NCBI RefSeq assembly: GCF_018860165.1
Contig: NZ_JAHKNG010000001.1
Coordinates: 1 to 64,000 of the forward strand
DNA: 64,000 nucleotides
Direction of reading: 5' to 3'
Origin: Paracoccus marinaquae
GTDB lineage: Bacteria; Pseudomonadota; Alphaproteobacteria; Rhodobacterales; Rhodobacteraceae
The first letter of the stretch is position 1; the number at the start of each line of letters is the position of its first letter. The notes below the pieces were generated by a model, which had not been told where the DNA came from, searched no databases, and worked only from the letters and a program-made list of their open reading frames with translations. The translations under genes and the position numbers were made by a program. Shown piece by piece: positions 51,201 through 58,570 of the stretch.

Positions 51201-51767
51201 GACCTCGATTGGCTGTTCGGTTTCGCCGGCGAGGAAGGTGATCGTGCCGCTTTGGGCGACGTAATCTGATCCCGCCTTCGCCGTGCCGTCATGGGTCTGG
51301 AAGGTGAAGGTGGTATCGGTGGCAAAAGGTTGGGACAGGCTGACAACGAAGGTCGCCTTGCCGGCATTGGCTTCCGATACGATCGGGTTCGATATGGCAA
51401 TCGCGCGATTCAGCCCGACGCCGTCATTGTCCAGCACCCATCCGACGGTGGAAAGACTGTGGATATTCTCACCGAAGCTCGCGCCAGTCGGATCGAACAG
51501 TCTGACGAAGAAGCTTTCGTCCCGTTCGTCCGCGGTCTCCCAGTTGGCGCGCAGGACAATGGTCTTGGTGGTCTCTCCGGGGGCGAAGGTCAGGGAGCCC
51601 CGCAACGGGCTTGTGCCGCCGATGACATCCGTGTTCCGCTCGGCGGTCCCCGAGAGGACCTCATATTGGATCGTCACCGCGTCCAGCGGCGCGTCGTCCA
51701 GGGTTACCTGGAAGGTGATGTACTCAAATTCCACGGCCGAGGCGGGTTCGATGGTGATGAAGGGCAT
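48231..51767 (-). CDS. Calx-beta/RTX repeat surface or secreted protein
   Basis: A 1178-residue calcium-binding protein. Residues 1-690 are six Calx-beta domains in alternating A-B-A-B-A-B order; A types end in GWVLDDDGPGLN-like turns and B types contain the GTAKAGSDY...TFLAGET pattern. Residues about 690-1040 are hemolysin-type GGxGxDxxx nonapeptides (GFGGNDLIRGLGGNDILVGG) with three near-identical modules of about 69 residues each. The C-terminus (FVDFEILVVGVSRLSAGDFL) resembles a type I secretion signal. No N-terminal signal peptide is present. It is probably exported by an ABC/MFP/TolC system not in the window, and may function in adhesion or biofilm; this is inference. ATG 51767 (MPFITIEPAS) is chosen over ATG 51875. 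Confidence 0.92.
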   Translation of the reverse strand: MPFITIEPASAVEFEYITFQVTLDDAPLDAVTIQYEVLSGTAERNTDVIGGTSPLRGSLTFAPGETTKTIVLRANWETADERDESFFVRLFDPTGASFGENIHSLSTVGWVLDNDGVGLNRAIAISNPIVSEANAGKATFVVSLSQPFATDTTFTFQTHDGTAKAGSDYVAQSGTITFLAGETEQPIEVDLLNDSLAEGTESFSLSITGAHEVTGTTATAQIADDDTSRPVISIDGVAATEYQYLNFTVRLSEPAADAVTVDFNTLSGTAIRGVDFANGGAGTVTFAPGQTTQTIQVRADWESLDELDKSFFVQLSNPVGGTFGENLHSQSAVGWVLDDDGPGLNRAIEVSDIVVNEAAGGKAIFTVSLSEAFDDVRSFDYATFDSSATSANDYIAKTGTVTFQAGQTEAFVEVDLRNDGVAEAGENFGLAIREAHQVKGATGNALIMDDDSTQPIISIESMGAPEYQHPLFTVRLSKPAADAVTVSYRTLSGSAIVGTDLNGYDPLNGTITFAPGQTTQQIWLRSGWESLDELDKNFIVQLYDPVGAGFGGSIRTLSSNGWVLDDDGPGLNRTVAVVGTELREGPGGRVAVFAVELSSQADTDITLRYQTLDGTAKAGQDYDARSGNVTFLAGQTRAEIAVPVRYDLALEGSEQFRLRVIPPFPTELAASAVSSFGTTTILDGTIRGNDAANRLTGTVFADRIEGFGGNDLIRGLGGNDILVGGVGNDQIYGGAGNDALHGQAGNDLLNGEAGRDRLVGGIGNDRYVIDTLDTIVEGANGGIDTVVASFTMTLATHLENLILLGGANLRGNGNAAANQLTGNNGANILDGRVGNDRLAGGGGNDSLFGAAGNDVLIGGAGRDRLVGGIGNDRYVIDTLDVIVEAANGGIDTVEARHTMTLAPVLENLTLLGGASLRGYGNAAANRLTGNAGANILDGRGGNDVLIGGGGRDRLIGGTGNDRYVIDRLDTIVEGVNGGIDTVEARHTMTLGGNLEHLTLLGGANLRGNGNGLANRLTGNAGANILDGRGGNDRLDGGTGNDLLLGGTGNDVLLGGRGTDRLQGDAGLDLLYGGLDGTQRDVFIFRSETDSRAGAARDRIYDFRPGVDDIDLRGIDANRQVGGNQAFDFTGGRAGDHAVWVVKQGANMLVRGDNDSDPFVDFEILVVGVSRLSAGDFLL
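48688..48893 (-). repeat. 206-base direct repeat, copy 1 (RTX module)
   Basis: The segment from CCGTCAAGGATATTGG to CACATAGCGGTCGTTGCC recurs with few changes at 48955 and 49276. Each copy is exactly 206 bases. Starts are 267 and 321 bases apart, both divisible by 3, so the reading frame is kept. Confidence 0.85.
48955..49160 (-). repeat. 206-base direct repeat, copy 2 (RTX module)
   Basis: Second copy of the RTX module, from CCGTCAAGGATATTGG to CACATAGCGGTCATTGCC. Compared with copy 1 it replaces LGGANLRGNGN with LGGASLRGYGN in the protein. Confidence 0.85.
49276..49481 (-). repeat. 206-base direct repeat, copy 3 (RTX module)
   Basis: Third and most diverged copy, with a GCCGTTATTGCC variation near the start and a run FTMTLATHLENLILLGG in the protein. 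The near-identity of all three suggests recent duplication or gene conversion. Confidence 0.8.
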
Positions 51768-52232
51768 GGGACAGGCTCCACTTGGAACGGGACAGGATTG
51801 TCGGCTGGCAGGGCCGAGACGGGCGGTTCGTTCCATTAGGGGGGCAGTCATTCCGGCGGGCAACGAATTTGGCACCGCCGGGCTGGAAACTGACCAAAAG
51901 GGGAGGGGGTCACCGGGCGCGTCACATCCCGTGGCTGTAATTGAACGATCGTTTCCTTGCGATGGTTGAATTTATCGAACGAATCGATGACGTTGACCCG
52001 CAGGATGCTGTTTTCGCCCGAAAACCGCCGGCCCACCGCACCCGCGGCTGGCCGGGCCATCGCGCTGCGGAAACGCCCGGATCCGCCCCGGTGGACCCGC
52101 GCCGCCCCGCAAGGACGTTTTGACACGCAAGGAGTGGCTTTCGCAGCGGCGGCAAGGGCGGCTATGGTCCCGCCAGACGGGCGCCGGGCAGGGCTGCCGG
52201 GCGTCATCGACCCATGGACAAGGAGGCCGGCC
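51768..52232. promoter_or_regulatory. Divergent intergenic region between the RTX protein and pta
   Basis: No gene is seen in these 465 bases. The AT-richer segment 51935-51985 contains the palindrome AACGATCGTT at 51944-51953 and is the likeliest control zone for the RTX gene. The pta gene has a strong ribosome site (AAGGAGG) at its end of the region. Confidence 0.4.
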
Positions 52233-53159
52233 ATGAGCCAGCATTACCAGGACCTGATCGACCGTTGCGGTCCACTGCCGCCCCTGCGGACCGCGGTGGT
52301 CCACCCGGTCCGCCATTCGGTCTTCGAGGCGGTGACCGAGGCGGTCGAGGCCGGGCTGATCGAGCCGGTGCTGATCGGGCCGGCGGCGCGGATCGCGGCG
52401 GCCCTGACCGAGGCCGGGCACGACCCCGGGGGTTATGAGATCGTCGATACCGAACACAGCCATGCCGCCGCCCGGACCGCCGCCCAGATGGCCAGCGCGG
52501 GGCAGGTCGGCGCCATCATGAAGGGCTCGCTGCATTCGGACGAACTGCTCGAGGCGGTGATCGACCCGGCCTGCGGCCTGCGCACCGAACGGCGGATCAG
52601 CCACGCCTTCCTGATGATCAGCAAGGACTATCCGCGGCCCTTCATCATCACCGACGCGGCGGTGAATATCGCCCCCGGTCTCGCGCACAAGGTCGATATC
52701 GTCCAGAACGCCGTCGCGATGTGGCGGGTGCTGTGGGGGCCGGAGCGGCCCCGGGTCGCGATCCTGGCGGCGGTCGAGACGGTGAACCCGCAGATGCAGG
52801 CGACGCTGGATGCCGCCGCCCTGTGCAAGATGGCCGACCGCGGCCAGATCACCGATGCCCGGCTGGACGGCCCGCTGGCCTTCGACAACGCCGTCAGCCA
52901 GCAGGCCGCGCGCGAGAAGGGCATCGTCTCCGAGGTCGCGGGCCTCGCCGACATCATGCTGGTGCCCGACATCGAATCCGGCAACATGCTGGCCAAGCAG
53001 CTGATCTTCATGGGCGGCGCGGATGCGGCCGGACTGGTGCTGGGCGCGCGCGTGCCGATCATGCTGACCAGCCGCGCCGATTCGGTCCGGGCGCGGCTTC
53101 TGTCCTGCGCGCTGGCGGTGCTGATGGCCGAGGGCCGGCGCAAGGGGCAGATCAAATGA
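52233..53159 (+). CDS. pta: Phosphate acetyltransferase (PTA/PTB family)
   Basis: A 308-residue PTA-fold enzyme that interconverts acetyl-CoA and acetyl phosphate. It has IMKGSLHSDELLEAVIDP, RISHAFLMISKDYPRPFIIT-DAAVNI and LVPDIESGNMLAKQLIFMGG (family signature) near residue 245. It is the short type, without the DRTGG domain of E. coli Pta. AAGGAGG precedes ATG 52233. It overlaps ackA by ATGA. In Rhodobacteraceae such a Pta acts with acetate kinase and often with sulfoacetaldehyde acetyltransferase; no xsc is visible here. Confidence 0.92.
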   Translation: MSQHYQDLIDRCGPLPPLRTAVVHPVRHSVFEAVTEAVEAGLIEPVLIGPAARIAAALTEAGHDPGGYEIVDTEHSHAAARTAAQMASAGQVGAIMKGSLHSDELLEAVIDPACGLRTERRISHAFLMISKDYPRPFIITDAAVNIAPGLAHKVDIVQNAVAMWRVLWGPERPRVAILAAVETVNPQMQATLDAAALCKMADRGQITDARLDGPLAFDNAVSQQAAREKGIVSEVAGLADIMLVPDIESGNMLAKQLIFMGGADAAGLVLGARVPIMLTSRADSVRARLLSCALAVLMAEGRRKGQIK

Positions 53160-54292
53160 TCCCGACGATCCTGACGCTGAACGCCGGTTCCTCCAGCCTG
53201 AAGTTCCGCCTCTTCGCCCGCGATGGCCTTGCCCTGCTGGCGCGCGGCGCGGTCAGCCGGATCGGTGCCGATGCCGAACTGAAGGCCAGCCTGACCGGCG
53301 GCCCCGAGACCCGCGAGGCGCTGGCCGCCGGCACCGATCACGCCGCGGCGCTGCGGGCGCTGCTGGGCTTCGTGCGGGCGCATGACGATGGCTGGCGGAT
53401 CGAGGCCGTCGCCCATCGCATCGTCCATGGCGGCACGGGCTATGACCGCGCGACCCTGATCACGCCCCGGGTGATCGAGGATCTGACCGCGCTGGTGCCG
53501 CTTGCGCCGCTGCACCAGCCGCATAACCTTGCCGCCATCGCCGCCTCGCGCGGGCTGGTCGGAGAGGTGCCGGACGTGGCCTGTTTCGACACCGCCTTCC
53601 ATGCCGGGCGCGATCCGCTGTTCACCCATTTCGCGCTGCCGAAGGACTATTACGACAGGGGCATCCGCCGCTATGGCTTCCACGGCCTGTCCTATCAATG
53701 GCTGTCGCATGTGCTGGCGCAGGACCGGCCCGATCTGCACCGGGGCAGGGTCATCGCCGCGCATCTGGGCAACGGCGCCAGCCTTTGCGCCATGCGGGAC
53801 GGGCGCAGCGTCGATACGACCATGGGGATGACGGCGGTGGACGGTGTGCCGATGGGCACCCGCTCGGGCGCCGTCGATCCCGGCGCGATCCTGCTGCTGA
53901 AGCGCACCTTCGGCATGGCGCTGGAAGAGATCGAAGAACTGATCTACAACCGCGCCGGGCTTCTGGGCCTGTCGGGCAGGTCGAACGACGTGGCGGCCCT
54001 TCTGGCCGACGGCACCGAGGCCTCGCGGTTCGCGCTGGACTATTTCGCCATGCGCTGCGCGCAGGCGGCGGCGGCCCTGACCGTCTCGCTGGGCGGGATC
54101 GACGCGCTGGTCTTCACCGGCGGCATCGGTGAGAATGCCGGCCCCGTGCGCGAGGCGATCCGGAACCGGCTGGCGCATCTGGGCCGGTTCGAGACGCTGG
54201 TGATCCCCGCCAACGAGGAACGCATGATGGCGATGGAGGCCATCGCCCTGCTGCGGGCCGGCTCCCCGCAAGGCGTCCCCCCGGCAGCCTGA
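53156..54292 (+). CDS. ackA: Acetate kinase
   Basis: A 378-residue ASKHA kinase that converts acetyl phosphate plus ADP to acetate plus ATP. It opens LTLNAGSSSLKFRLF, has HRIVHGGTGY near residue 83, CFDTAFHAGRD near 143, FHGLSYQWLSH near 175, GNGASLCAMRDGRSVDTTMG near 207 and FTGGIGENAGPVREAI near 320. The ATG overlaps the pta stop. It ends in a GC hairpin. pta-ackA gives substrate-level ATP from acetyl-CoA. Confidence 0.96.
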   Translation: MIPTILTLNAGSSSLKFRLFARDGLALLARGAVSRIGADAELKASLTGGPETREALAAGTDHAAALRALLGFVRAHDDGWRIEAVAHRIVHGGTGYDRATLITPRVIEDLTALVPLAPLHQPHNLAAIAASRGLVGEVPDVACFDTAFHAGRDPLFTHFALPKDYYDRGIRRYGFHGLSYQWLSHVLAQDRPDLHRGRVIAAHLGNGASLCAMRDGRSVDTTMGMTAVDGVPMGTRSGAVDPGAILLLKRTFGMALEEIEELIYNRAGLLGLSGRSNDVAALLADGTEASRFALDYFAMRCAQAAAALTVSLGGIDALVFTGGIGENAGPVREAIRNRLAHLGRFETLVIPANEERMMAMEAIALLRAGSPQGVPPAA

Positions 54293-54300
54293 CCGGCCCC

Positions 54301-54322
54301 GGCCGCCCCCACCCGGGCGGCC
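54301..54322 (+). terminator. Hairpin after ackA
   Basis: GGCCGCCC and GGGCGGCC pair over a 6-base loop, eight bases after the ackA stop. No T-run follows, so the terminator assignment is tentative. Confidence 0.5.
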
Positions 54323-54388
54323 CTTCGCCCGAAGCCCGGTCCTCGAGTGTCACCGAAACCTTCCCCGTACCGGTGGCAGATCAGCGAA

Positions 54389-54517
54389 ATGGGATCGCGT
54401 TCGCGCAGCAAGGCTTCCTCACCGCAGACCTTCGCTGCTCTGGCAGATATTCAGAAGCGGGTATCCGGCACCCCGGAGCCTGCTGCGATGGCCCGGTTCA
54501 ACAGCGCTCAGCGTTGA
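54389..54517 (+). CDS. Possible 42-codon small protein upstream of the leader-bearing gene
   Basis: A short frame (MGSRSRSKASSPQTFAALAD, ending in the NSAQR region) lies in the 285-base gap after ackA. It is in the same frame as the 54.58-kb gene and separated from it by one stop and 60 bases. There is no ribosome site. It could be chance, a small gene, or the remains of an earlier, longer N-terminus. Confidence 0.2.
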   Translation: MGSRSRSKASSPQTFAALADIQKRVSGTPEPAAMARFNSAQR

Positions 54518-54542
54518 TCGGGATCTCTGACACTGGTATCAT
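54514..54542 (+). promoter_or_regulatory. Promoter candidate for the 54.58-kb gene
   Basis: TTGATC (54514-54519) and TATCAT (54537-54542) are 17 bases apart, giving a transcript start about 30 bases before ATG 54578. No good ribosome site is seen in the short leader. Confidence 0.5.
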
Positions 54543-54577
54543 CAAGTCCTGAAAATGGCAGTTATACCCGTATCCAG

Positions 54578-55999
54578 ATGAGAGCATCATCCGACCCCAT
54601 CCCAGCGAATGCGCGTCGGAGGGTGCCGACTGAATCCGAGGTGCCTGTCGCGGCCACAGACCGGCGCCCGGAAGCGAACCGACTGCGCCAATTGCAAAGC
54701 GCGGCCGAGGCCTCGCCGCAGGCCCGAGCGCTGATGAACCTGCAGCGGTTGGCCGACGCCCGTGCGCCGTCTGTCGACGGGTCCGCGCCGGTTCAGGCGA
54801 GGGCGCGCGAACCGGTACAGCGGGTATACACCGGCATCAAGAAGCTGCGTATCGGAGTCATTCATTCCAGCAAGAGTGCTGGCGTGACAGCAAACGCACT
54901 GCCCGCGCACACCTACGTCTGGATCCTGTCCAACGAGACTGTAGATAAAGACACCTTTCCCGGCATTGATGCGCGTCAAAAGCAGGCCACACCGGACGCG
55001 CTGGTCACTGCGAATGCGGGAAACGTCGGCACCTGGCTGATGCAGGACGAGAACCGATCGGGGGGCGAGGTGGTCGCCCGCATCTTCCAGTCGGGCCCCT
55101 TCCAAATCCCGAGGCGGCAGAAGCCGACAAATCGCAACGAACTGGATTTCGCGTTCTGGCGCTATGCTGCGTTCAAGTCCTACATCGCTTGGCGCAATGC
55201 CGTGGGCGCGGCCCTCGGCTGGCCCGACCCGACCTCGAACATGACGCTGGTGGAAACGATCGACAGCGACACCACCGGCATCTCCGGTGCGACCAACGAA
55301 GGGCGCACCGAAGGCGAAGGGCAGAAGAAGACTGTTTCAGCCGACTGGCTGGCCGAAGCCGGCGTCTATCGATGGGACTGGCGGGACGTGGCGGGCCACG
55401 AATCCATGAAGGGGCTTTTCGGCGACGATACCGCCAGCCGGGATGCTGCCTTGCAGGAATTCACGCAGCAGTATCTCGAAGCCGAGATCAATGCCCGCAG
55501 CAGCATGGCCACGGACATGTTCAACATCTACTTTCCGGAACCCGCGACACGCCTGTCCGGTGCCGCCGTCGCGCTGCTGGCGAATTCCGGATTCGGCTCA
55601 ATCGCGATCACCAAGGGTGACCAGATAGGGCACAAACGCGAGAGCATCGGCCTGATCGCCGGGCTGGTGCATCTGGATGTACTAGCCGGAACAAATCTCT
55701 CCCGCGCGAAGACGAAGCTGAAATTCGCTCCCAATTACGTCGCGACAACCGGCTTGGGTAACCGTGACGGGGACTTCGTGCGGCTGTTCCATGAGTGGTA
55801 TGCCAAGGCCAGGACGGCAAGCGGCGGGTTCGCAAAGGTCAATTTCCTCGATCTCCGCGAAGCGAAAAATTTTGACCAGTCCTACCTCGATCCGGGTCAG
55901 GCGGCGCGGGTGAACAGCTGGCATACCAACACCTATGACACGATGACGCAGGACGCAGCCAAGGCGGGTGCAAGCTTCTTTCATCCCAAAGCCAATTGA
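54578..55999 (+). CDS. Unknown protein with an SP-LQRLAD-VQR N-terminal leader
   Basis: A 473-residue protein I do not recognise. Residues 35-82 match the leader of the 27.26-kb protein: RLRQLQSAAEASP (36-47), MNLQRLAD (53-60), then PVQAR and PVQR at about 71-82. The body (83-473) has no signal peptide or membrane helix. It includes THTYVWILSNE-like and GVIHSSKSAG segments near the start, a NELDFAFWRYAAFKSYIAWR helix near 188 and a DKRESIGLIAGLVHLDVLAG-like helix near 350. Codon use and base composition are visibly more AT-rich than in neighbours, suggesting acquisition by transfer. It stands alone between ackA and the tandem aldehyde dehydrogenase. Confidence 0.7.
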   Translation: MRASSDPIPANARRRVPTESEVPVAATDRRPEANRLRQLQSAAEASPQARALMNLQRLADARAPSVDGSAPVQARAREPVQRVYTGIKKLRIGVIHSSKSAGVTANALPAHTYVWILSNETVDKDTFPGIDARQKQATPDALVTANAGNVGTWLMQDENRSGGEVVARIFQSGPFQIPRRQKPTNRNELDFAFWRYAAFKSYIAWRNAVGAALGWPDPTSNMTLVETIDSDTTGISGATNEGRTEGEGQKKTVSADWLAEAGVYRWDWRDVAGHESMKGLFGDDTASRDAALQEFTQQYLEAEINARSSMATDMFNIYFPEPATRLSGAAVALLANSGFGSIAITKGDQIGHKRESIGLIAGLVHLDVLAGTNLSRAKTKLKFAPNYVATTGLGNRDGDFVRLFHEWYAKARTASGGFAKVNFLDLREAKNFDQSYLDPGQAARVNSWHTNTYDTMTQDAAKAGASFFHPKAN

Positions 56000-56123
56000 A
56001 AGGATCGGATGCCGGGCGAGCGGCGACCTTTGAGGGTCCACCGTTCACCGTGTCGCTTTGCGTCATGCCAGAGCGGTTGGCTTCCGCAATAGCTCTGAAT
56101 GGGACTCAGCGACGATCGGAATT

Positions 56124-56157
56124 GCAGGGTTTCCACCCGAACCATACGAAACCCTGC
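56124..56157 (+). terminator. Perfect inverted repeat after the 54.58-kb gene
   Basis: GCAGGGTTTC (56124-56133) and GAAACCCTGC (56148-56157) are perfect 10-bp arms with a 14-base loop, 125 bases after the stop, in an AT-rich stretch. No T-run follows, so it may be a terminator for both converging genes or a protein-binding site. Confidence 0.5.
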
Positions 56158-56226
56158 AGATCAAGGCGAACAATTCTTCATCTTTATTATATGAAATCAA
56201 ATGGTTATTTTCCGTTCAGCTCCGCC

Positions 56227-58563
56227 TCAATAGGCTGCGCTGCCGCTGCCTGCGGGCAGGGCGCCATAGGGCAGCCAGATCGTCTTCCACTGTGTCGCGT
56301 GGCGCAGGAATCTTTCGCCCTGCGCCTGTCCTCCGGTCCAGTCGCGGTTGACGGGCGACCAGACCGGCTTGAGATTGCCGCCGGCGGCGCGTTCGACCCG
56401 TTCCAGCCCCGCGGACGGGCCGACATACCACATGGCGGCGACCTCGTCATGGGCGGCCAGAACCGGGGCAAGTTCGTCCCGGGCGCCGGTGACGATATTG
56501 ACCACGCCGCCCGGCAGGTCCGAGGTGTCGAAGACCTGATACAGGTCGGCGACCGCCAGCGGATCGTCCTGCGCCGGGATCACCACCACGCGGTTGCCCA
56601 TGGCGATGGCGGGCATGACCAGCGACATGAACCCGGCCAGGGGCTGCGTGTTCGGGCAGGCGATGCCCATGACGCCCCAGGGCTCGGGGATCACGTTCAG
56701 CAGATGGCCGGGACGGGCCTGCAGGTTGCGCCCGTCGAACTTGTCGGCCCAGGCGGCATAGTGGAAGGCGCGGGCCACGGCGGCCTCGGCCTCGGCCTTG
56801 CCGGTCAGATCGGCGAAGTCGCCGGTGCGGGCGGCAAGGTTCTCGGCGATGTAATACAGCACCTGCGCCCGCGCATGCCCGCCCATCCCCGCCCATGCGC
56901 CGGCCTTGGCCGCAGCCTCGACGGCGTTGCGGATATCCTTGCGGTTGCCCAGCGGTGCCAGCCCGCCCGGCACCGCGTAGGAGGCGCCGCCATCGGGGCG
57001 TTTCTGTGCGCCGCCGACATAGAGCTTGGCGGTGCGGTCGATGCCGCCGGCCTTGCCGGCCTCGCCGCCGGTCGCGGCCATCGGGGCCTGCGCCTTCGGC
57101 TCCTTGACGGATTTCACCGCCGGTTCGGCCAGATAGTCCAGCATGCCGGCCCGTCCGCCCTCGCGCCCGAAGCCGCTTTCGCGATAGCCGCCGAAGGGGG
57201 CGGCGGCGTCGAACAGGTTGGCGCAGTTGATCCACAGCACGCCCGCCTTGACGCGCGCGGCGATGTCGGTGGCGACGGCGGCACTTTCCGACCAGACCGA
57301 GCCGGCCAGCCCGTAGCGGGTGTTGTTGGCCAGTTCCACCGCCTCGTCGGCGGTGCGGAAGGTCGAGAGCGTGGCGATGGGGCCGAAGATCTCCTGCTCC
57401 ATCCCCGGATTGGCCGGGGTGACGTTGCGCAGGTAGCCCGGCGCGATGAAGCAGCCGTCGGCCGGCTGGCCGCCGATCAGCTCCGCCCCGGCATCGGTGG
57501 CGGCGCGGCAGATGGCGGTGATCCGGTCCTTCTGGACCGGATCGACGATGGCGCCGATATCGGTGGACTTGTCCAGCGGCGCGCCCAGCCGCAGCCTTGC
57601 CATGCGGGCGTTCAGCAGCGCCTCGAACCGCTCGGCCACCGCCTCGGCCACGAGGATGCGCGAGCCGGCGCAGCAGACCTGGCCCTGGTTGAACCAGATC
57701 GAATCCACCACGCCCTCGACCGCCGCATCCAGATCGGCATCGGCCATGACGATGAAGGGCGACTTGCCGCCCAGTTCCAGGGTCAGCCTGCGCCCGGTCC
57801 CGGCCAGCGTGGCGGCGATGGCGCGGCCCACCTCGGTCGAGCCGGTGAAGGCGATCTTGTCCACATCCGCCCCGACCAGCGCCGCGCCGGTCGCGCCGTC
57901 GCCGGTGACGATATTGAACACGCCGGCGGGCAGGCCGACCTCCTGGCAGATCCCGGCGAAGGCCAGCGCCGTCAGCGGCGTATATTCTGCCGGCTTCAGC
58001 ACCACCGTATTGCCGGCGGCCAGCGCCGGCGCGATCTTCCAGGCCAGCATCAGCAGCGGGAAGTTCCACGGGATGATCTGGCCGCAGACGCCCAAGGGCG
58101 CATGGCCCGGAAATTCGCTGTCGCGCAGTTCCGCCCAGCCGGCATGGTGATAGAAATGCCGCGCCACCAGGGGGATGTCGATGTCGCGGCTTTCGCGGAT
58201 CGGCTTGCCGTTGTCCAGGGTCTCCAGCACCGACAGAAAGCGTTCGCGTTTCTGCACATGCCGGGCGATGGCATAAAGATAGCGCGCCCGTTCCCCGCCC
58301 GAAAGCTTCGCCCAGCCGGTCTGCGCCTTGCGCGCGGCCCTGACGGCTGCGGCCACGTCGTCGGCCGTGCCCTGCGTCACCTGCGCCAGCGCCTCGCCGG
58401 TCGAGGGATCGCTGGTGACGAATGTCTGCCCCGGCTTGATGAATTTTCCGCCGATGAAATGGCCGAAGCTGCCGCGCCCGGCCAGCCAGTCGCGGACCGC
58501 GCCGCTGTCCTCGACCGAGGGGCCGTATTCCATGCTTTCCATGATCTTGCTCACGCTGGACAT
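56227..58563 (-). CDS. Two-domain aldehyde dehydrogenase (ALDH16-type)
   Basis: A 778-residue tandem aldehyde dehydrogenase. The first domain (about 1-500) has every catalytic element: IPWNFP with Asn167, FTGSTEVG, LELGGKSP with Glu263 and NQGQVCCAGSR with the nucleophilic Cys297/298. The second domain (about 520-778) repeats the fold (LGNRKDIRNAVEAA, MGNRVVVIPAQDDP) but lacks a catalytic Cys, which is the definition of ALDH16. Bacterial ALDH16 has been characterised from Loktanella, a relative. ATG 58563 follows TGAGGGGA. It lies eight bases after deoC and is probably co-transcribed with it, in keeping with disposal of acetaldehyde from the aldolase. Confidence 0.93.
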   Translation of the reverse strand: MSSVSKIMESMEYGPSVEDSGAVRDWLAGRGSFGHFIGGKFIKPGQTFVTSDPSTGEALAQVTQGTADDVAAAVRAARKAQTGWAKLSGGERARYLYAIARHVQKRERFLSVLETLDNGKPIRESRDIDIPLVARHFYHHAGWAELRDSEFPGHAPLGVCGQIIPWNFPLLMLAWKIAPALAAGNTVVLKPAEYTPLTALAFAGICQEVGLPAGVFNIVTGDGATGAALVGADVDKIAFTGSTEVGRAIAATLAGTGRRLTLELGGKSPFIVMADADLDAAVEGVVDSIWFNQGQVCCAGSRILVAEAVAERFEALLNARMARLRLGAPLDKSTDIGAIVDPVQKDRITAICRAATDAGAELIGGQPADGCFIAPGYLRNVTPANPGMEQEIFGPIATLSTFRTADEAVELANNTRYGLAGSVWSESAAVATDIAARVKAGVLWINCANLFDAAAPFGGYRESGFGREGGRAGMLDYLAEPAVKSVKEPKAQAPMAATGGEAGKAGGIDRTAKLYVGGAQKRPDGGASYAVPGGLAPLGNRKDIRNAVEAAAKAGAWAGMGGHARAQVLYYIAENLAARTGDFADLTGKAEAEAAVARAFHYAAWADKFDGRNLQARPGHLLNVIPEPWGVMGIACPNTQPLAGFMSLVMPAIAMGNRVVVIPAQDDPLAVADLYQVFDTSDLPGGVVNIVTGARDELAPVLAAHDEVAAMWYVGPSAGLERVERAAGGNLKPVWSPVNRDWTGGQAQGERFLRHATQWKTIWLPYGALPAGSGSAAY

Positions 58564-58570
58564 GTTCCCC

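Noticed and set aside
52721..53150. Extended upstream frame for acetate kinase
   Set aside because: The part before 53156 is a frame-shifted shadow of pta; the family start MIPTILTLNAGSSS is at 53156.
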